This document shows, piece by piece, positions 6,032 to 6,706 of a stretch of DNA of 6,706 bases (positions are counted from its first letter, which is position 1; each line of letters starts with the position of its first letter). A program made the position numbers and the translations under genes. This stretch comes from Actinomycetota bacterium (GTDB taxonomy: Bacteria; Actinomycetota; Thermoleophilia; UBA2241), in the NCBI GenBank assembly GCA_003157715.1, contig PMKK01000311.1:1-6706 (forward strand), written 5' to 3'. The notes beneath the pieces were generated by a model. That model did not search any database. It saw nothing but the letters and a program-made list of their open reading frames with translations, and was not told the origin of the DNA.

Positions 6032-6064
6032 TTGACAAGTCCTATGTGAATTAGGGAGTATTAT
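6032..6064 (+). promoter_or_regulatory. Promoter-like stretch upstream of the substrate-binding protein gene
   Basis: A perfect TTGACA (6032-6037) and a good TATTAT (6059-6064) lie in a locally AT-rich patch, 31-63 bases before the start codon. Their 21-bp spacing is too long for an ordinary sigma-70 promoter, so either one box is not used or a DNA-distorting activator is needed. A small hairpin follows (TCCGG 6064-6068 with CCGGA 6076-6080), just before the ribosome binding site AAGGAGAGG (6082-6090). Confidence 0.4.
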
Positions 6065-6094
6065 CCGGAGGGTCACCGGACAAGGAGAGGGATC

Positions 6095-6706
6095 ATGGCA
6101 AGACGGAGCCGTCCACGGAGGGTGCTCGGCCTGGCGATCGTCATCGCCCTGCTGGCGCTGGCACTAGGACTCGCCACCGGCGTCCGCGGCGCCCTGGCCG
6201 GCAGCTCGCCGGCGCCCTCGAGCGGCCCAGGGACCCTGCGGCTCGGCTGGACGACCGAGCCCGACAACCTGAACCCCTTCATCGGCTACCTGGCGGCCGA
6301 CTACGAGATCTACTACCTCAACTACGACATGCTCATCAACTACGATCCGGCGACGCTCAAGGCGCGCCCCGACCTGGCGGTAAGCTGGAGCCACTCCCCG
6401 GACGGGCTTGTCTGGACCTTCAAGCTGCGGCACGGCGTCAAGTGGCAGGACGGCGTACCGTTCACGGCCCGCGACGTCGCCTTCACGTACAACTACATCG
6501 TCGACAACCAGCTCTCAGCCTTCGACGGCTACACCGACGGCATCACCAAAGCGGTCGCGGTGGGCGACGACACGGTGGTGATGCACTGCAGCCATCCCAA
6601 GGCCAACATGATCGGTCTGCCCATACCCATCGTGCCGCAGCACATCTGGTCGCACGTGTCGCCCAAGGCCGCGGCGACGGCTTTCGACAACGATCCCCCG
6701 GTCATC
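6095..6706 (+). CDS. Peptide/nickel-type (SBP family 5) ABC transporter substrate-binding protein, N-terminal part
   Basis: The first 204 codons of an extracytoplasmic solute receptor are present; the family usually runs 500-600 residues, so the 3' end is outside the window. The start ATG 6095 follows AAGGAGAGG (6082-6090). The signal peptide has basic residues 'ARRSRPRR' (2-9), a hydrophobic core 10-28, and likely cleavage at 'ALA' (A35). The mature start 'LRLGWTTEPDNLNPF' (48-62) and the block 'WTFKLRHGVKWQDGVPFTARDVAFTYNYI' (107-135) are the family signature, the latter matching the conserved 'G.kW.DG.pftA.DV' segment. No lipobox cysteine follows the hydrophobic core, unlike most Gram-positive binding proteins, so it is either released or kept by an uncleaved helix. 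It probably binds oligopeptides or another solute for DppBCDF-like partners expected to the right. The solute cannot be told from the sequence. Confidence 0.95.
   Translation, partial: MARRSRPRRVLGLAIVIALLALALGLATGVRGALAGSSPAPSSGPGTLRLGWTTEPDNLNPFIGYLAADYEIYYLNYDMLINYDPATLKARPDLAVSWSHSPDGLVWTFKLRHGVKWQDGVPFTARDVAFTYNYIVDNQLSAFDGYTDGITKAVAVGDDTVVMHCSHPKANMIGLPIPIVPQHIWSHVSPKAAATAFDNDPPVI

Noticed and set aside
5996..6049. 17-codon frame starting at ATG 5996.
   Set aside because: No ribosome binding site, polar featureless translation, and it overlaps the tandem repeat and promoter-like region.

Overview
The window is GC-rich throughout. It looks like chromosomal DNA from a high-GC Gram-positive-type bacterium, most likely an actinomycetote. 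The basis is the style of the MltG protein ('LQIDATVLYALG', 'GLPPTPIDNPG'), the DHA2-type exporter, the strong purine-rich ribosome binding sites and the lack of any outer-membrane gene. A deep lineage such as Thermoleophilia is a guess from protein style only. No RNA gene, insertion sequence, CRISPR array or phage gene was recognised.

Layout, left to right. (1) The 3' end of mltG (1-445, +), a cell-wall lytic transglycosylase. (2) A convergent junction holding a 14-bp perfect GC-rich inverted repeat (481-522) that probably ends transcription from both sides. (3) Two leftward genes: a 14-TM DHA2-family drug exporter (530-2179) and, upstream of it, a secreted Thr/Ser/Gly-rich beta-type surface protein of unknown function (2437-3420), separated by 257 bp. 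(4) A 256-bp divergent regulatory region (3421-3676) with a repeated CAAAGCGnnTCCC element 42 bp apart and a 12-bp palindrome near its centre. (5) A rightward two-component operon: a soluble PAS-histidine kinase with a C-terminal receiver domain (3677-5062), overlapping by ATGA a NarL/FixJ-type response regulator (5059-5721). (6) A 14-bp perfect inverted repeat (5800-5838) with TACAAT in its loop, followed by a 36-residue single-helix membrane protein (5876-5986) with an excellent ribosome binding site. (7) A short tandem repeat and an AT-richer promoter-like stretch leading to the 5' part of a family-5 (peptide/nickel type) ABC transporter substrate-binding protein (6095 to the window end).

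How the genes may work together is inference. The cytoplasmic PAS kinase would sense an internal signal, pass phosphate to the LuxR-type regulator, and be tuned by its own receiver. The divergent surface-protein/exporter pair and the small membrane-protein gene downstream are the nearest plausible targets. MltG and the peptide-binding protein look like unrelated neighbours. The least familiar elements are the surface protein, the 36-residue membrane protein with its hairpin/operator-like leader, and the repeats between the divergent genes.
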